A stretch of DNA of 64,000 nt, taken from Sclerurus mexicanus. Its lineage: Eukaryota; Chordata; Aves; Passeriformes; Furnariidae. The notes below the pieces were generated by a model. It worked only from the letters and a program-made list of their open reading frames with translations. It was not told the origin of the DNA and ran no database searches. Location: assembly GCA_013396755.1 (NCBI GenBank), contig VWZF01003703.1:1753969-1817968 (forward strand), in the 5' to 3' direction. Below, one piece after another: positions 1 through 14,380 of this stretch. A program made the position numbers and the translations under genes. Positions within the stretch are counted from its first letter, which is position 1. Each line of letters opens with the position of its first letter.

Positions 1-75
1 TGGGGGGGGGTTGTGTCTTGGGGGGTCGCGTGTTGGGGGTTGGAGGGGGGAAATGGGTTTGTTGTGGTGGGATTT

Positions 76-585
76 CAGCTGGAGTGCTGCGTCCAGCTCC
101 GGGGTCTCCAGCATAAGGATGTGGAGCTTTTGGAGCGAGTCCAGCGGAGGCCGCGGAGATGCTCCAAGGGCTGGAGCCCCTCTGCTCTGGAGCCAGGCTG
201 GGAGAGCTGGGGGGTTCACCTGGAGAAGAGAAGCCTCCAGGGAGACCTGAGAGCCCCTGGCAGGGCCTAAAGGGGCTCCAGGAGAGCTGGAGTGGAACTC
301 GGGACAAGGCATGGAGGGACAGGACACTGGAGTATGGCTTTAGGTTGAAGTAGAGTAGATTTGGATTGGATTTTGGGAACGAATTGCTGTCTGGGAGGGT
401 GGGCAGGCCCTGGCACAGGGTGCCCAGAGAAGCTGTGGCTGCCCCTGGATCCCTGGGAGTGTCCAAGGCCAGGCTGGACGGGGCTTGGAGTAACCTGGGC
501 TGGTGGAAGGTGTCCCTGCCCATGGCAGGGGATGGAATGATGTGAGATTTAAGGTCCATTTCAACACAATCAATTCTGTGATTCT
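76..585 (+). mobile_element. CR1 LINE 3' fragment
   Basis: The element runs from the ctgcgtccagctccggg region through the hallmark ggcacagggtgcccagagaa to a tail ending attctgtgattct. Only non-coding or degenerate 3' sequence is left. Confidence 0.9.
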
Positions 586-3500
586 CTAACTTTCCCGGTG
601 GATCTTTGGCAGTGGTGGGAACTGGTTCCCTACCACTCCAGGGAGGGGGCAGTGGATGGTGTTGGTACCCAGTGGGAGCGAGGTGCCACCACCAGGCTCA
701 GAGGTGGCTTCCCCTTGGAGAGGCCAAGGAATAACAGCTTTTCCCAGGCTGGGAGCAGTGCCAGGCTGGTGGCGCGTGTTCCCCTTTCCCGAGGGAAGGA
801 ATCTTCCCTAAGAACCCGCTGTTTGTCAGCCAAGATGAAACCCCCAAACGCTGTTTTACAGAAAACCCTGTAAATTGTGGTGTGATCTCATTATTTCCAG
901 GGTGATTTAGGAATTACTCAGAACTTCTGAGCTGCAGGGATGGTTATGTGAACAAGCACTGCAGACACGCCGGTGACACGGCGCCGGTTGAGACTCTTCC
1001 ATAATGTATGAATTAAAAGGAATCCACAAAATCTCCTGGAAGCTCTGCAGGAGCCTTTGGATGGGCTGGAACACGTGATGAGCCGTGTGTGCCTCACCAG
1101 GCAGACCCCGCAGCCCTGCCTCTGGCACGCCTGGCTTTTTGTCATGATTTTTTGGGTTTTAAGAGGCATTCCATCCCTTTACTTCCTGTGAAGTCCTGTA
1201 GCTCAGGGAGGTGGGGATTTCCCCCCAAAACCTTGAATTACAACTAATTGATGACAAATCTGGGTGGGCGCTGGCTGTGATGAGTAAGCTGAGGGATGAG
1301 TGGGACTGCTGCCGTGCAAGGATGCCTTTTTTCCAGAGCCCGAACTTGCAGCCCCAGTGCCCTGGGGAACTGACAGGTAACATCCTTAATTACAGTCATT
1401 TGTGCAGAAACTCCGCTCAACAAAAATACCCACCTCATTTTTGTGGTTTGGGAGCTCGTTTCTCCAGCCTTATCTGATAAACTGCTGGCAGCACCCGCTG
1501 CTGGAAACTCTTTGCCTGCAGGCATGTGCCTAACCAGGTGAGCTGTCACCTAAGGAATTCTGCCTGTTCACCTCTGTGAGGATTTTCCTCCTCCATCCTT
1601 CCGTTCCACCTGCAAGGACAAAGGCTCTGGAAGGCGTTCTCGCTGCCTCACGCCCTGACTTGTCCTGCAGAGTCGGGGTTGCAGCTCGTGCTGTGCAGAC
1701 CGAGCGCTCTGGGCAGCACAGGGAGCTGGTGCTGGACACCCGGGTTTGGGAGTGGAGGAGCCCAACAGCCCGAGAGCATCTCCCGTGGGCAGGACTGAGC
1801 TGCTGGGTCTCTGACACCCACAGCAACTGGAGTTTTTCGGTGTTGGTCTCCCTGGAGAGACTTTCCTCGACCCTCCACCCCACCTGCTGTCCTGAGGGCA
1901 CCTGAGAAGGCTCTTGCTTTGCTTCCCATCCTTGTTTTTGCTCCAGCGTTCACCTTCCGCTGGCTCACAAGGTGGAGGAGGAGGATTCCAGCTCTGCTCC
2001 TTCCGCTTCCCACCTGGATCAAAGGGAAAGAAAGGGCTGTCGGCAGCAGCCCAGCTGCTGCTGGGAAGGGACATTTCACCTCCTGGCTGGCTCAGAAGGG
2101 GTGTTTGATGCCCCTGTGGTACCTCCTGCCCCTCCTGCACCGCTTGGGCTGTCTTAAGAGCACCCAGTATTCCCCAGGAGCTGCATGGACCTTCAAGGCT
2201 AAACCAGACTGTCGAGAAAATCTCTGGTTTTAGTTTTGTTTTTTCCTGCCCTTGACATTTCCCTGTGGTTCAGTATCTTGCTGTTTACAACAAAACCTTG
2301 CCTTGCCCTGCTGGAAGCCCAAGTGTTTGTAAACATGGAAATCATGAAATGAAACCAGCCAGGAAGCAAGTTCTGAAGAGATGGAATGGGCTGCTCCGAC
2401 TGCTACAGAATTTATCAGGAAAAAGGGAATTTCACTGGTATAGGCCTGGGCTGGGGTGGTCTGAAATCATCTCCTCACCAGGGATGGGATGTGAAAGCAG
2501 CTGCTCCTTTGAGTGGGAGTGTTTCTCAGGCTGGTTTACGTTCTCGGGAATCCAGCATGGATGTTTTATTAAGGAAAGCAGAGTTGTTTCTGCTGTCAGT
2601 ACCTATATTTAATTGCGTTTATCGTGCCCCAAGAGAAGGCAGGGCAGAGGTCACTGCACTGGGACAGGAGTGACCCGTCACAGCGCGGTCTGGGCTCAGC
2701 TTTGCTGCCCACTGGTGCTGTGCTCCTCGCCATGGGGTCACACGTGGGGCTGGGTGACAGGAGAGGGGCCCTGGCTGCTCCATCCCTCCTCCCTGTCCTT
2801 GGCTGCAGCTTCCCAGCCTGGGTTGGGGAGTTTCTGGTGATCCACAAGCCCGAAGTGACCTGTGCTGTGTCCTTGCTGAGGGACGCTGGTCATGCTGGAG
2901 TCACAGGAGAAGGAAATTCTCACTTCTGAGGAAGCTCAGAGATGCTTTTAGGAGGTTTTCCAGGCAAGGAGGATCTGGGCTGAAATGCAGGGAGGGGTTG
3001 GGAATGCTGCAGCTGGACCGGATACCATTTAAGCTGACGAGGGACCGTGGGTCACACCTGTAGGTGCACAGATCTGCCCCACGGTGCTGGGAAGGCTGGA
3101 GAAAGGGAATATTAATTACATGGGAACGGCTGCTGTTTAGCTTCCAGGTGCAATGACACGGCACAGAGACAGGAGGGCCAAGGCTGGCTCTGCAGGTCGC
3201 AGGCAGGGTCGTGGTGGCTGAGGAATTCCTGCCGGGACATTCGGGAAGAGTTTGGCAAGTGCTGCTTGGCAGGGGCAGCCCCTTGGAGTGATGCTGCTGA
3301 GAGAACCCCAGGAGCAGGTGGGCTGGATGGTGCTGGGCTGTGCATCTGTCCGTCCTGGCCATGCCATCTCCGTGGGCACGTTGTTCTCAAGGTGTGGGAT
3401 CCTGTAATGCCACCCGGGTCCCCAGGGCCACATCAGTCTGGGAGCTCTGGGAGGGTCCACAGGAGCCAGGTACCTTGGGAAGAAGATGTCTAGAAATGAG

Positions 3501-4580
3501 GAGTATTTCCTTCTTTCTCCCCCAGTAAAGGGGAAATAGTTATTTTTGGGCACACGAGCTGCCTACAATCCCATTAGGTTGTGTTAGATGGTTCTGGACT
3601 CTCTTGAACTCCGCTTAAGAGAAGAAACAACATCTTTTCTGAAGGCAGTGGATGCTCAGCAGGTTCCTTATGAAGATGCTTGGATCAGTCTCATCACCCA
3701 GCTGCGTGAATCCACCCCCTCCCATTTTTAATTTCTCCCCCTTGCTCAAGTGCTGGCTGTATCCAAAGCAATAGCAAATGTGCTGTGAGATGATTTATGG
3801 CCCCGAGGAGCTCGGAGGTGCTCGGGAGGCAGCGACGCTCCGCTCGCCGTTTCACTAATGGCTCCAATAAAATCCAAATCAGCCTTAATGGTTTTAATAT
3901 TCTTCCCATTGCAGCTCCGAGGATGGTAATTACAATCAATAGGGTGTATTGTCTGAGAATAATATCTGCAAATTCCACAGTCAATTAAAAAAGCCACTCG
4001 CGGGAGGGGAAATGGCTCAGGCGGCCGACTGGCCCTCGCACAGAGACCAGGGTGCTTGTGCCAGGCTGGGGAGGGATGGCACTGCCCGGGGAATTGTGCT
4101 CATTGCAGGCAGTGGTGATAAAAGCTCAGCCCTGCAGCCTCCAGGACTTCTGCAGAAGCCTTTAGTATGGGTAAAGCGTGCTGGGGCTTCTGTTCTCCCT
4201 TTTCATCCCTGAAACATTCCTACATTGGATTGATGTCCATTATTTGGTCCCTTTGGTGGAAAATACAACAGATCCCACACCAGCAGTGTGTCCAGACGCA
4301 TCACTTGGCGCCAGTGCTTGTGCATTTACAGTAATTAGGAAGTTAAATTTGCCTCCTTCTGACTTACTCGGCTCTCAAGGTTGCCTTGAGCCAGTGGAGG
4401 TGGGCACGGTGCTCCTGCTCTGCTCAGAGCTGGGTCTGATCGGTGTCCAGCTGCCCGTGGAGGTCTGCCGAGCACTCTGGGCAGGGCCTGAAAGGCAGCA
4501 GAGAAGATCCAGAGCTGGTGGTGACAGTCCTAAACTCCCCATGTGTAGGTTGGAAGAGTCTCAGGTCTGCATTTGGAAAC

Positions 4581-4766
4581 TGCTGGAAACCTCCTGGAAG
4601 TGTTCCAAAGGCACGTGGATGTGGCACTTGGGGCCGGGGTCTAGTGGTGAATGTGGCGGTGCTGCATTAACAGCTGGAATTTACAGTCTTGGAGGTCTTC
4701 TCCAACCTTAAGGATTCTGGACTTGATGGCCCTAGAGGGCTTCTCCAGCCTTAATCATTCTGTAAT
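4581..4766 (+). mobile_element. Two overlapping old CR1 3' ends
   Basis: Two successive tails are seen: ggaggtcttctccaacctta then agagggcttctccagcctta with cattctgta. This suggests one insertion beside another. Confidence 0.65.
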
Positions 4767-7700
4767 TGTGTGAAAAGGGCTAACCCAGGAGATGCCACAA
4801 GCATGGAAGTTGTCATGGACCATGTAAATGTTGTTTCTTCTGCCTGTGGCTTTGTTGGTGTCTTCTCTCACCGCTGCTGAAAGCTGGAAGTGAATTCAAA
4901 GGATGTATTGCAGCGTGGGGTGAAAGCTTTAAGTAATTTAATACTTGGGCAGAGCAGGGATCTGGTTTTCCTGGGACGGAGCTGTTGTGGAAGGAGAAAT
5001 GCATAGACCAGGTTGGCAAGAGGAAGGAGAGAAACTGAGCCAGGAATGATGTTTCTACGTCCAACAGTTGCTTGTTAAAGTGCTGTGAGAGTACTGGTGT
5101 AGCAGAACGGTCAGGAAAGTGGCTTGGGATCAAGCCACTCTCTTGGTGTCAAGCTTTGGTCCACGTCGGAGTGCTGTGCCAGCATTTAGGGAGCAAATGT
5201 GGCCTTGAAGATTGGCAGTGAGTTTGTTCTCACTTCAAATACGCAGTAATTGCTTGATTGAGCTCTCCTGAAGTGTTGGTTTCTTCATGCCCGGGTGATG
5301 TGTGATGTTGTCTTGGCTGGGAGTGTTGGGAGCAGGGAGAAACAGCCAGGGAAGCAATTTTCCCCAGACAAGAGCTGTCAGTGTGTTAACTTGATTTCCA
5401 AAATCCAACTTCTGCCTTGCAGGAAATTGCATTTCTGTCGTTCCTACAGCCCCGGCCAGACCTTCTCTGTCCACCTGACAGCTCTTTTACCTTCCTGATC
5501 TGACCATTTAACTCTTCACCAGGCAACCGAAGGAAGGCAGAGTCATGACGAGGGAGATTCCTCAGGGCAGTGAATTTGGTTTGAGGCTCTGACATGAAAA
5601 CAAACCTTTTCCCTGTGTGAAAAGATTTCAGGCAAACCAGGGCTGTGTGTGCGCCTTGTGCCGGTGTCCCTGGGGTGGGGACCTGCGGGAATCAGTGCTG
5701 GACTTTGGCCACCTTCCACCCAGCTCAAAGGTTAGAGGAGGCTGGTGAGCCCTTGGTGACCCTGCCACGGCCTTAAGCTGAGAGAAGTCCCCAGGGATTC
5801 TCAGTTCTTGTTCCTTGACAAGCATTGGTGATTCCACAGGTCGGAGAGATGTGTGGTTGCTGCTTCCAAACCCAGGCCAGGCAGAACCCCCACCATTCCT
5901 AATCCTGAGCAGAAACTTTATTTCCATCATTGCTGCAGAGCCTGTCAGTCAGGAAAAGTGTAAATGCACGTGGGGTCTGCTTTGGGGAATGATTCTCCTC
6001 TAGTGGAGTGTTCCTGGGATGGGAATTCCTCCGGGTGATGGACCCCAGTGAGCTGGCAGTGCTTCCCAGTCGATTGGTAAGTGGATGGTTCCCGTGGGAT
6101 GTGGAAATCACCAGGAGAAGCTGAGGAAGTCGGGTTGTTCTGATGCTGATTGTGCTGCAGCCACAGGAAATCTGCCTCGAAGGGGCTTGTGCAATGCCGG
6201 GGGATGATGTGTGAGGGTCTGGTTTAACCTCAGGGCTTTGGTATCGGGCACCAGAAGTAGGAAATGCGAAGCATTTCCAAGGAGAGGAAAGTGAGCCTTT
6301 ATGCCAATCAATATTTTTAATGTCTCAACAACGGTATTTTGATGGTGAAATCTTGCAATGAAGGGATTCGGGAGCTCCTCCCGTGCTGTGCCTCCACTAA
6401 TCCTTCCAATTCCCACTTAAACCCAAGGGTCTGGGCTTGACACAGCAGCAGGAACGCTTCTCTGCCAGCATCATAATTATGTACTTACGCATCTATTTCT
6501 TGCACGTGAGGGGTGATAAATGCCAGGTAGGGGGGTTTTAATCCTCCGAGCTGGCCCGTGCTGTGTAAAACCTGTCGTCCTTCGGCTGTGGATGGAGAGA
6601 GGGGGGGCCTGGAACACCTGCAACTATGGAAGATGCTGCATGTGGAGAGAGAAATTACAGGCAGAGGGTATTTAAAACCAATTAAACCCACATTCAGCGC
6701 AACTCAAACCACGGCTGCGGCTCTTCTGAGGAGCACTTGAAAGGCAGGGTCGTCCTGACCCCAAAACTAGTGGTGACAGTTGTTGCTCAGGGACCTTTCT
6801 GCTGGCAGTCCTTGTTTAAATAGTCTAAATAATGCTCCAAATACCCCCCGAACCTTGCAGAGTGTGCTATTCCCAGCAGAATTGGCTTAGCAGGGACAGG
6901 AATAGCAAGAATTGTTGTGATTTCTTTCTTTATTCCTCTCTGCCTGGATTTGAGGTGGGTTTGCTTTAACCGGTTGGAAAATCAAGTGCAATACTTGGTT
7001 ATTTTCTAAAGCTTGTGTAGAAAGTGGAAAGAAATCACTGGATTCTGGCTGTACCCAGGGCATGATTTCTCCTGCTCCTGAAAACTCGGTCAGATTAAGG
7101 TCAGTGGGATAAAGTCAGGTCCTCATGTCCTGCATGGAGCACCTGAGTCAAGCAGTGCTCCTGTGAGAACCTGCATTATTTCACGTGGGAAGGTAAAATG
7201 AGCCTTCTGAGCCCCAAAGCAGTTTGTGCGTGGGTACCACAGCTCCCCACATGAAATCCAGTGTCTCCTTTCTCCTGTCAGGAGAATTCTGTCTGGGGAC
7301 ATTTGATCAAATAAGGTTATAACTGTAGTCTGTGTGAGTTACCGTGTTCACAGCAGGGCCAGGATGTGGAGGTGCAGCCCCAAGAAGGTTTAAAAGGAGC
7401 ATCATTTCATGTTTTGTGGCGGAAAAAAGGACTTTTATGATGCTTTTTTGATGGGAAACCGTGTTGTGAAGGTGTCTAAAATTCCCTGCCAAGTTACAAA
7501 GGTTGGGTCTAATCACCACTGGACGTAAACCCGATTTCCCAGTTTCTCCCACTGTCTTACAATAGGATTTTATTTTCTAAACCAGACAGCTGTTTCAAAT
7601 AATCACATCACTTGGTCAGCTTGGTGTTTTCCAAGGCTGGCCAGTGTGATCCATGAATTCCTGTGGCTCAGGGGCTGCCCCCTCGTCCTCAGCCAGGCAG

Positions 7701-9128
7701 AGTAACCCTGCTGGGGGGGCTCTGGCTTCTCCAGCACTGCAGTTTGGGCTGGTCAATCTGCAAATAATTCTGCTTTTGTGCGAGAAGCTCCCTCAGTTAT
7801 AACTAAAAAGATTTCAGGGTGTTCCTCCCGGCTCTTGCTCTAACCCAGCGCAGCAGCCGTGGCTTCATGGAAAATGACTTTTCCTCCTGCTATTACCAGC
7901 AGTTGTTGCCTTAGACATGAGGTGCTCCACAGTCCCTCTTCTCCTCGAGGGTTTCCAGGTTTTTCAAGCACTTGGATCGTTTTGGGGGGGTTTGTCTTTC
8001 CCTTTGGTGTCACACAAGTGGTGGATCTTATTTATAGCTCCCATTTGGGTTTGCAGCTCAGTGATCTGCAGTTCTCCTTCAGGTGACAAAACCACACTAA
8101 GGACATTTATTTCTGCTGCTCCAGGCTTTGTCACAGTGAAATCCAAGGGTTTGGAGGGAAAAGCTGCAACCTGGAGGTGTCAGGGAGTGAAAGGGAAGTG
8201 CTGGGCTGAGGCTTGGTCCTCTCTGTGCTGGTAGATGGCAACGTTAGGAAATAAAAGAGAACTATATTAAAGTGCTTAATTCTTTATGCACACAGAAGCT
8301 GCTGCTGTGTGTGGTCTGTAGGGAACCGAGCTGCTTTTAGTGAGCGATTAAAAATTTAATCTAAACTTTTTATTTCATGTAATTCCTATATTGGATTTAT
8401 TAAAGAGGGACTTGGGGAAATAGCAGGATTCTGTCCCTGAGTCATGCGTGGTCATCCCCTCCTCTGGCTCCTTGGCTCGAGAGGTGTCTGATGAGCAACT
8501 GTTCTTGGGAGTTCAGAAAAAACAATTAATCTGGGAATCATTTGGCCCTCCTGAATTCTCGATGCTGTGCATTTGCATTAATGCATAATATCCAACTGCT
8601 TAGCATTTATCCTGCCACAATCCAGCTGGCCTTTCCTGTCCTCTGCTGCTTTCTCGTCCATTAGTTCTCATTTGAGAAGCATAAAAGCAGCTTGGGGGCT
8701 GTGCTTGCAGAGAGCAAAGAGGCCTTTTCTTGGGAGGAAGGCTCCCAGCTTGTAACTTCTCCTGGCTCACCTGGGAGCTGTGGGAGCAGCAGGGAAACAT
8801 TCTATGGCCTTGGAAAATAACATCTCTGGGACCTTTTCCAAGTCTCTGCTTCTGGGAAGGGCAAAGGAGGTGAAAATCAGGGTTCCTGCAAACTTGGAGT
8901 AGAGCCTTGAGCTCTCTTCTCTTGGAATTCCTTTACGCTGCATCCTCAGATGGCCAAAATGGCCATTATTTCCACACATTAATAATATTTAAATTGCACA
9001 AAACAGGTGCTCGGTTTGGCCAGTCCTCCTCCCTGCTCAAAGGCTGGAAGGACTAACCTGTTTCCCAGGAAATAGCAGTCCAGGCAGTCCATAAGACGTG
9101 GGGCTGAGGGTTTCCCACAGTTACAGAT

Positions 9129-9192
9129 GGAATCATAGAACATTAAGGGGTTGGAATGGACTTGAAGTCCATCTAGTCCCCTGTCCCCACAT
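9129..9192 (-). mobile_element. Short CR1 tail
   Basis: ggaatcatagaacattaagg followed by ggttggaatggacttgaa is the complement of a CR1 3' end. Confidence 0.65.
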
Positions 9193-10195
9193 TGCCATGT
9201 AAATATTATGTATTTTGCTGGGTGTAAAGATGAAAGATGAGATTTGGTGGTGCTGCTGCTGCTGGGCCATTCCCCATCCCAGATCTCTGCATGGCTTGGT
9301 CCAGCACGGAGCACAAGGCTGTGTTAGCCCAGGGAATGGCTCCAAGCTCCCATCCTCTCCAGAGCTCCACCTGCGGTCCCTCCTTCCTTGTTATCCATAC
9401 GCCTTCCTACTCGGGAAATGCTTTGGAAGTGGGATAAGCGGAAGGTTTATGTCACTGAAATTGCAGATGCAAAGAATAGATGCTGGAGAGCTCCTGCAGC
9501 ATCCAGAAGCTTCCAGTGAGTCTTCAGGAAGGCTGGAGCTCACAGGCACTGCTGTCTGCAGTGGCTGTATAACAATTAACAGTGTTGATGCCCGTTAATT
9601 ACTCTGATTTTCCTGGTTGGCCCTGCACCAAACCAAACTGGAATCAAAATGGAGTAGTTTGAGGTCTGGATCCACCCGTGCCTTGATTCCCAAGGGGCAG
9701 CATTGCAATCCCAGAGAGGAGGTGCCAGTGACATAGGAACTTTGGGAAGAGGTTTTTTTGCTCGTTACATTAATCCACATGGAAGCAAATCAGTAAACAT
9801 GTAACATAACACGGGGCTGGTGGAGCAGCAGCAGTTTCTTGGGAAATAAACTTTCCCCAGGGAAAGCCACCAGAAGGATCCCGGTGCCTTGGACACGCTG
9901 CTGCTGTTTCCAGCCTGGAGATGAGTATTCCTTGGAGAATGCTCACTGTGGGGAAGCAGAGCCCACAGTGCTCCCCAGCACGGTGCCCTGAGAGCTGGGG
10001 GGCTTTAGGTGGTCACTTTGGGCTGGAGTTGCTCAGCAGTAGCAGCCAGAGTTCTCATCACCATCTCCTTTTTCCCCTGGGCCTCAGGTATTTGGTGTCA
10101 CCCATTCCCTCTCTTCCTTGTCTCCTGAAAATCCAGCTGTGCCAGCTGTTTCAGGCCAGATCCGGGCTCAGCTCTGTGCATGGTGTGTCAATCCA

Positions 10196-10320
10196 ACCTC
10201 CAGCACAGCCTGTGCCACCCCAGACACTGGGGACATGGTCAGTGGTGGCCCTGACAGTGCTGGGGAATGGTTGAGCCCTGAGAGGGCTTTTCCAGCCTCA
10301 GCGGTTCCGTGATTCCGTGG
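10196..10320 (+). mobile_element. Old CR1 3' fragment
   Basis: Ends agagggcttttccagcctca with gcggttccgtgattccgtgg, a degraded CR1 tail. Confidence 0.65.
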
Positions 10321-10900
10321 TCAGTGGCTGTGAACAAACTGCGGTCATGACTCTGTAGTTTCACACCAGGCCTGGCTGTTGCTTTAGTTTCGTGTTAAAA
10401 GGTCATTGCTGATCCTCCTGCTCCGGGCTGGCGGCTCCCAGCAGAGCCGAGGGACAGAGAAGCTCTGCAGCACAGACACAGCCACCCGCTCTGGGCTCCT
10501 TTCCCTGAGCAGCTTTGGCCCAGCTCCTTTTGTGCTGATAGTTTGGTAAAATCCAAAAATATCACCTCTCATTTCTCTGTAGGGGGAGTGTGAGGCCACA
10601 AACAGCCTCCGTTCCGTGGCACATCCAGAGGTTGTGCCGACACCCGATTGCTGAGGAGTTCCCGAAGCTTTGCCAAAACAACCCTGGGCTTGTGTGCAGC
10701 AGTAGGACTGATTCCTAGAGCCTGCCCTGGTGATGTTGGGGGTGTGGCGGTGGATTTGGTTCCCTGACAGAAAAGGTAGAAGTCCAAAGTGACATTAAAA
10801 GCAGAGGCTGTGGCAGGGCATGGGATGGGGCGAGGGCTCCTGCTCCTCCCGCTGTCTGCAGGGGCTGAAACTGGGCCAGGACACAGCTTTGTGTGCAGCT

Positions 10901-10960
10901 TCTCTTCTCTTCTCTTCTCTTNCCCTCTCCCTCTCCCTCTCCCTCTCCTCTCTCTGTTTG
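10901..10960 (+). repeat. Pyrimidine microsatellite with an N
   Basis: (cttct)n passes through an N at 10922 into (ccctct)n. The true length is unresolved. Confidence 0.9.
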
Positions 10961-11361
10961 ACTTCTCATTAGTCTTCACGAGTGTTGAAGCACTGAAACC
11001 TCGTTTCACTGCTTGATTATCATTATTGCTTTTAAACTGGAAAATGACGGTGGAGCGGCGCGTGGAGCCGGAACGCGCTGTGTGTGCAGTAGTTCCTGCT
11101 GGAGAAGGGGCTTGGAGACACGAAGGCTGCGTTGGATGGACGTGGTGCTCAGAGGAGCCCAGAGACAACCCCTGTCATGAGAACAGACAGTAACTCTGCA
11201 TTTTGGCCTTGGCTACAAGGAGCCTCTGTGTGCAAACGCAGCCCTGCCGGGATGATGCGATGCTCCTGCTCCCAGGTATCCTGAGGATTCCTGGGGATTT
11301 TCACACTGGAGGCGCTGGAAAGCTGCAGGCTGGGCTTCGATGTTCCTCGTGTTTATATCAG

Positions 11362-11550
11362 AGAATCACAGGCTGGTTTGAGTTGGGAGGGACCTTAAAG
11401 CTCATCTTGTTCCACTCCCTGCCCTGGGCAGGGACACATTCTGCTAGCCCAGGTTGTTCCAAGTTGGTCTTGGACACTGCCAGGGATGGGGCAGCTTCTC
11501 TGGGCGACTTGTACCAGTGCCTCACGCTGGCAAGAATTTGTTCCTTACTA
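11362..11550 (-). mobile_element. CR1 fragment
   Basis: Begins agaatcacaggctggtttga (complement of the 3' tail) and continues through cagggacacattctgctagc. Confidence 0.85.
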
Positions 11551-14380
11551 CTCCCTCCGTTGTGCTTCATCCCAAGGGAAAACTGCACGTTGCACCTTCC
11601 CCTTTGTGCTCACCCGAATGAATCCTCGGGGAGCCAGCGCTGCCCTCGCTGGGCCCTCCTGCTCTCAGGGGCTCCGTCGCTCACCACAAACGCTCACTTT
11701 GGACACAGAGATGGTGTGAGGGAATAAAAATCCCACCCGCGGCCTCTAATAACCCCTCACGTGCCTGTCTGGCAGGATTGGTCCGAGAACAGCAGACGCC
11801 TCACGATGCATCACCTTACAATGATCTTTATTCTGGGTGAAGGCTCGCAGAAAACGAGACACCGTATTATCAGGAGGAGCCCGAGGCTGCCACAGCAGGC
11901 AAAGAATGCCTGAGGTGGAGCAGGAGAGGGGGGAAAAAGGGATTTAAGAGACAGGACTCTTTCCCTGCTCTTCCATGGTGCTGCTCTGCCACCAGCAGCA
12001 GCCCCTGGCTCCCTCGCCCCGTGACTAATAAGGCTCACTTGGGATCCACCCTTGCTTATCCTGTTATTTTTAGCTTTTTCCAGCCTCCAGCTCGCTGTGC
12101 CTGCCCTGCCAAGGGGGAAAACCCTCACGCCTTGTTTTAAAAACCGGGTTTGCGCGCTGGTGTCAGCAAGGGGCAGGAATTGGGATTTGCTGTCGCTTGT
12201 TTTTGGGGTTGTGAGCGGTACCTGGTAGGAGTAATCAGCTTTCTGCCCTGGGCTGCTGCAGCACAGGGGGATTATCGCTCTTCCTTTCTCAAGGGGCAGC
12301 GGAGTTGGGAGGCAAACTCAAAAAGTCATCTTTACAGCCATTTTTTAAAGGCTGAAAGTTTACACTGAGGCTGAGGTGAGAGCAGAGACCTGTGTTTGCT
12401 CCGTCTCAGCGTTCCCAAACCCAGCAGGGGCAGGGACTGAGCCTGTCTGAGGGATTACTGACCCGGGGCGAGCTGTGTGCACGGTGGAAGCAGATACCCC
12501 AAAAAAGAGTGGATTCCCGCCAGTGAACTTGGATTTACGGGGCTCAGCCTGCAGAGCTGGGGGAAAAATCCCCTTCTGTTTTTGCCCTGACCGTGACTCA
12601 GAGGAAGGTTTGTCCCTGCAAGCTCCCTCTTTTCTTGGGGAAGCATTTGAAGGACACCCCGGTCCCTGTTTGTACCACTATATTCATATTTATGGTGTTT
12701 GCCTCTGGGTGAAAAGGAGACTTTTCCTTTCGCAGGGAGTTTGTAACAGTGGTGTGTTTATTCTGCAGTCCCTGTTCTGGGCTTTTATCACCCATTTTGC
12801 AATTAAAATGAGTTGTAAAATAAAGCCAACCCAGAACTCAGCCCTCTCAGCTGTGTCTGCCTGGAAAACAGGAGGGGAATGGGAAGGGATAGATGCCCTC
12901 GAGGCAAGCCATGGCAGGATAATCCCACGCCCAGCCCAGATGTTGCCCTCTGGCTGGGGGGGGTCAGGGCCTCATTTCTAATTGATGACAGCCCCGAATT
13001 TTCGCCCTAGGATGAAATAAGTGCAGCCCGTTGTGCAGAGCACACTGGAGGTGAATTAATCACCTGTATTTAAGTGCAGGTTGTGCCGCTCTGCCTGCCT
13101 GGAGTTCCAGGGGGTTTGCCACAATTAAAAGGGCTTCATATTTCATCCCGAAATTACTTTTGGCCCCGGACCAGTAGCTTAATGGTTTCTAAGTGTGGAG
13201 CATGGGATGTGGGGTGTCTGTCCCTGCTCCCAGCTCAGCACCACCGCCACATAATTCCTGCTGTCCCAGGCTGAGGAGGGGGAAGGCCACCCTGTCCTTC
13301 ATCCTCTCAGGGAAAATCCCTCTCTTGTCCTGTCATTTTTCCCCTCTTCCCTCTTTGTCATGGAAAAATACATGAATTCTCTCTGCTGTTGTTAAAATGT
13401 GTGCAGTGGGGCCCAGTGCAGCTTTCTTTTTTTGTTTTTTTCAAATATATTTTCAAATATAGCCAATTTATATTTGGGAAATGAAAATAAATAAAATAAA
13501 GGGGGGAGGAGGGATAGGGAAACTTGTCTGTGCTGACATGCAAAGCTGGCCATGGATTGGAAAATGGGTTATCAGGGCAGTTAAAACCTCCTATTAAATG
13601 TATTATCAAAGAGATCAGATGGAGCTGTTCCTCACGGCTCACACTTTAATGATTTCCAGTAACTGTATCAATATTTATAAAACTGCAGCCTTGGGAATAT
13701 TTCATGTAAGACTTCAGATGGTTTTGGGAGCTGGTGGTGCTGGGATTATTCACCCCAGCGCGGCCTGGAGCAGAAAATGGGATTTTGAGGTGAAGTCAGG
13801 GGGTCTCCTCCATTCCAGGATGGCGTGGATGCCCCAGCTGGCGGTGCCAGGCTGCTCCTGGTGAAGGCAGGGGCGTGAGGACGGGCACAGCTGGTCCAGC
13901 AGGACTGGCAGTGCTGCTGGAGCAGCTGCCCCGGGCTGCGTTTGCACATCAGCTGCGGGGAGAGGCGATGGGTGAGGTTTGATGTTGGTTCAGCTCGGGC
14001 AGATGCCACCCAGGCCAACCCCTCTGCTGTCCCAGAGCGTCAGGTCTCCTGCAGGGCATTGTGTGCCAGCCCAGAGCGTGGGAATGGGTTGGAGCTGATG
14101 GATTTGCTCCCGATCCTCTCCCAGATGGGGCAGAAAGGGCACTGCACAGGGAGCTGGGTGGGAATATTTTCATTTATTGATGCTGATACAAAACCCGGCA
14201 GGTTTGCCTTGTCCTGCTGAAGGGCTCGGGTTGTCCAGAGCATTCTGCACACTGGGAATGCTGCATTTCCCAAAGAACTTATTCTAAACAGTATAAATAA
14301 AATTGCAGCGAGGCAGCTGGAGCTTTCCTGGTGCTGTATCCACACACTCCTTAAGTGCTGGTGGATGGTTCCCAGAGACA

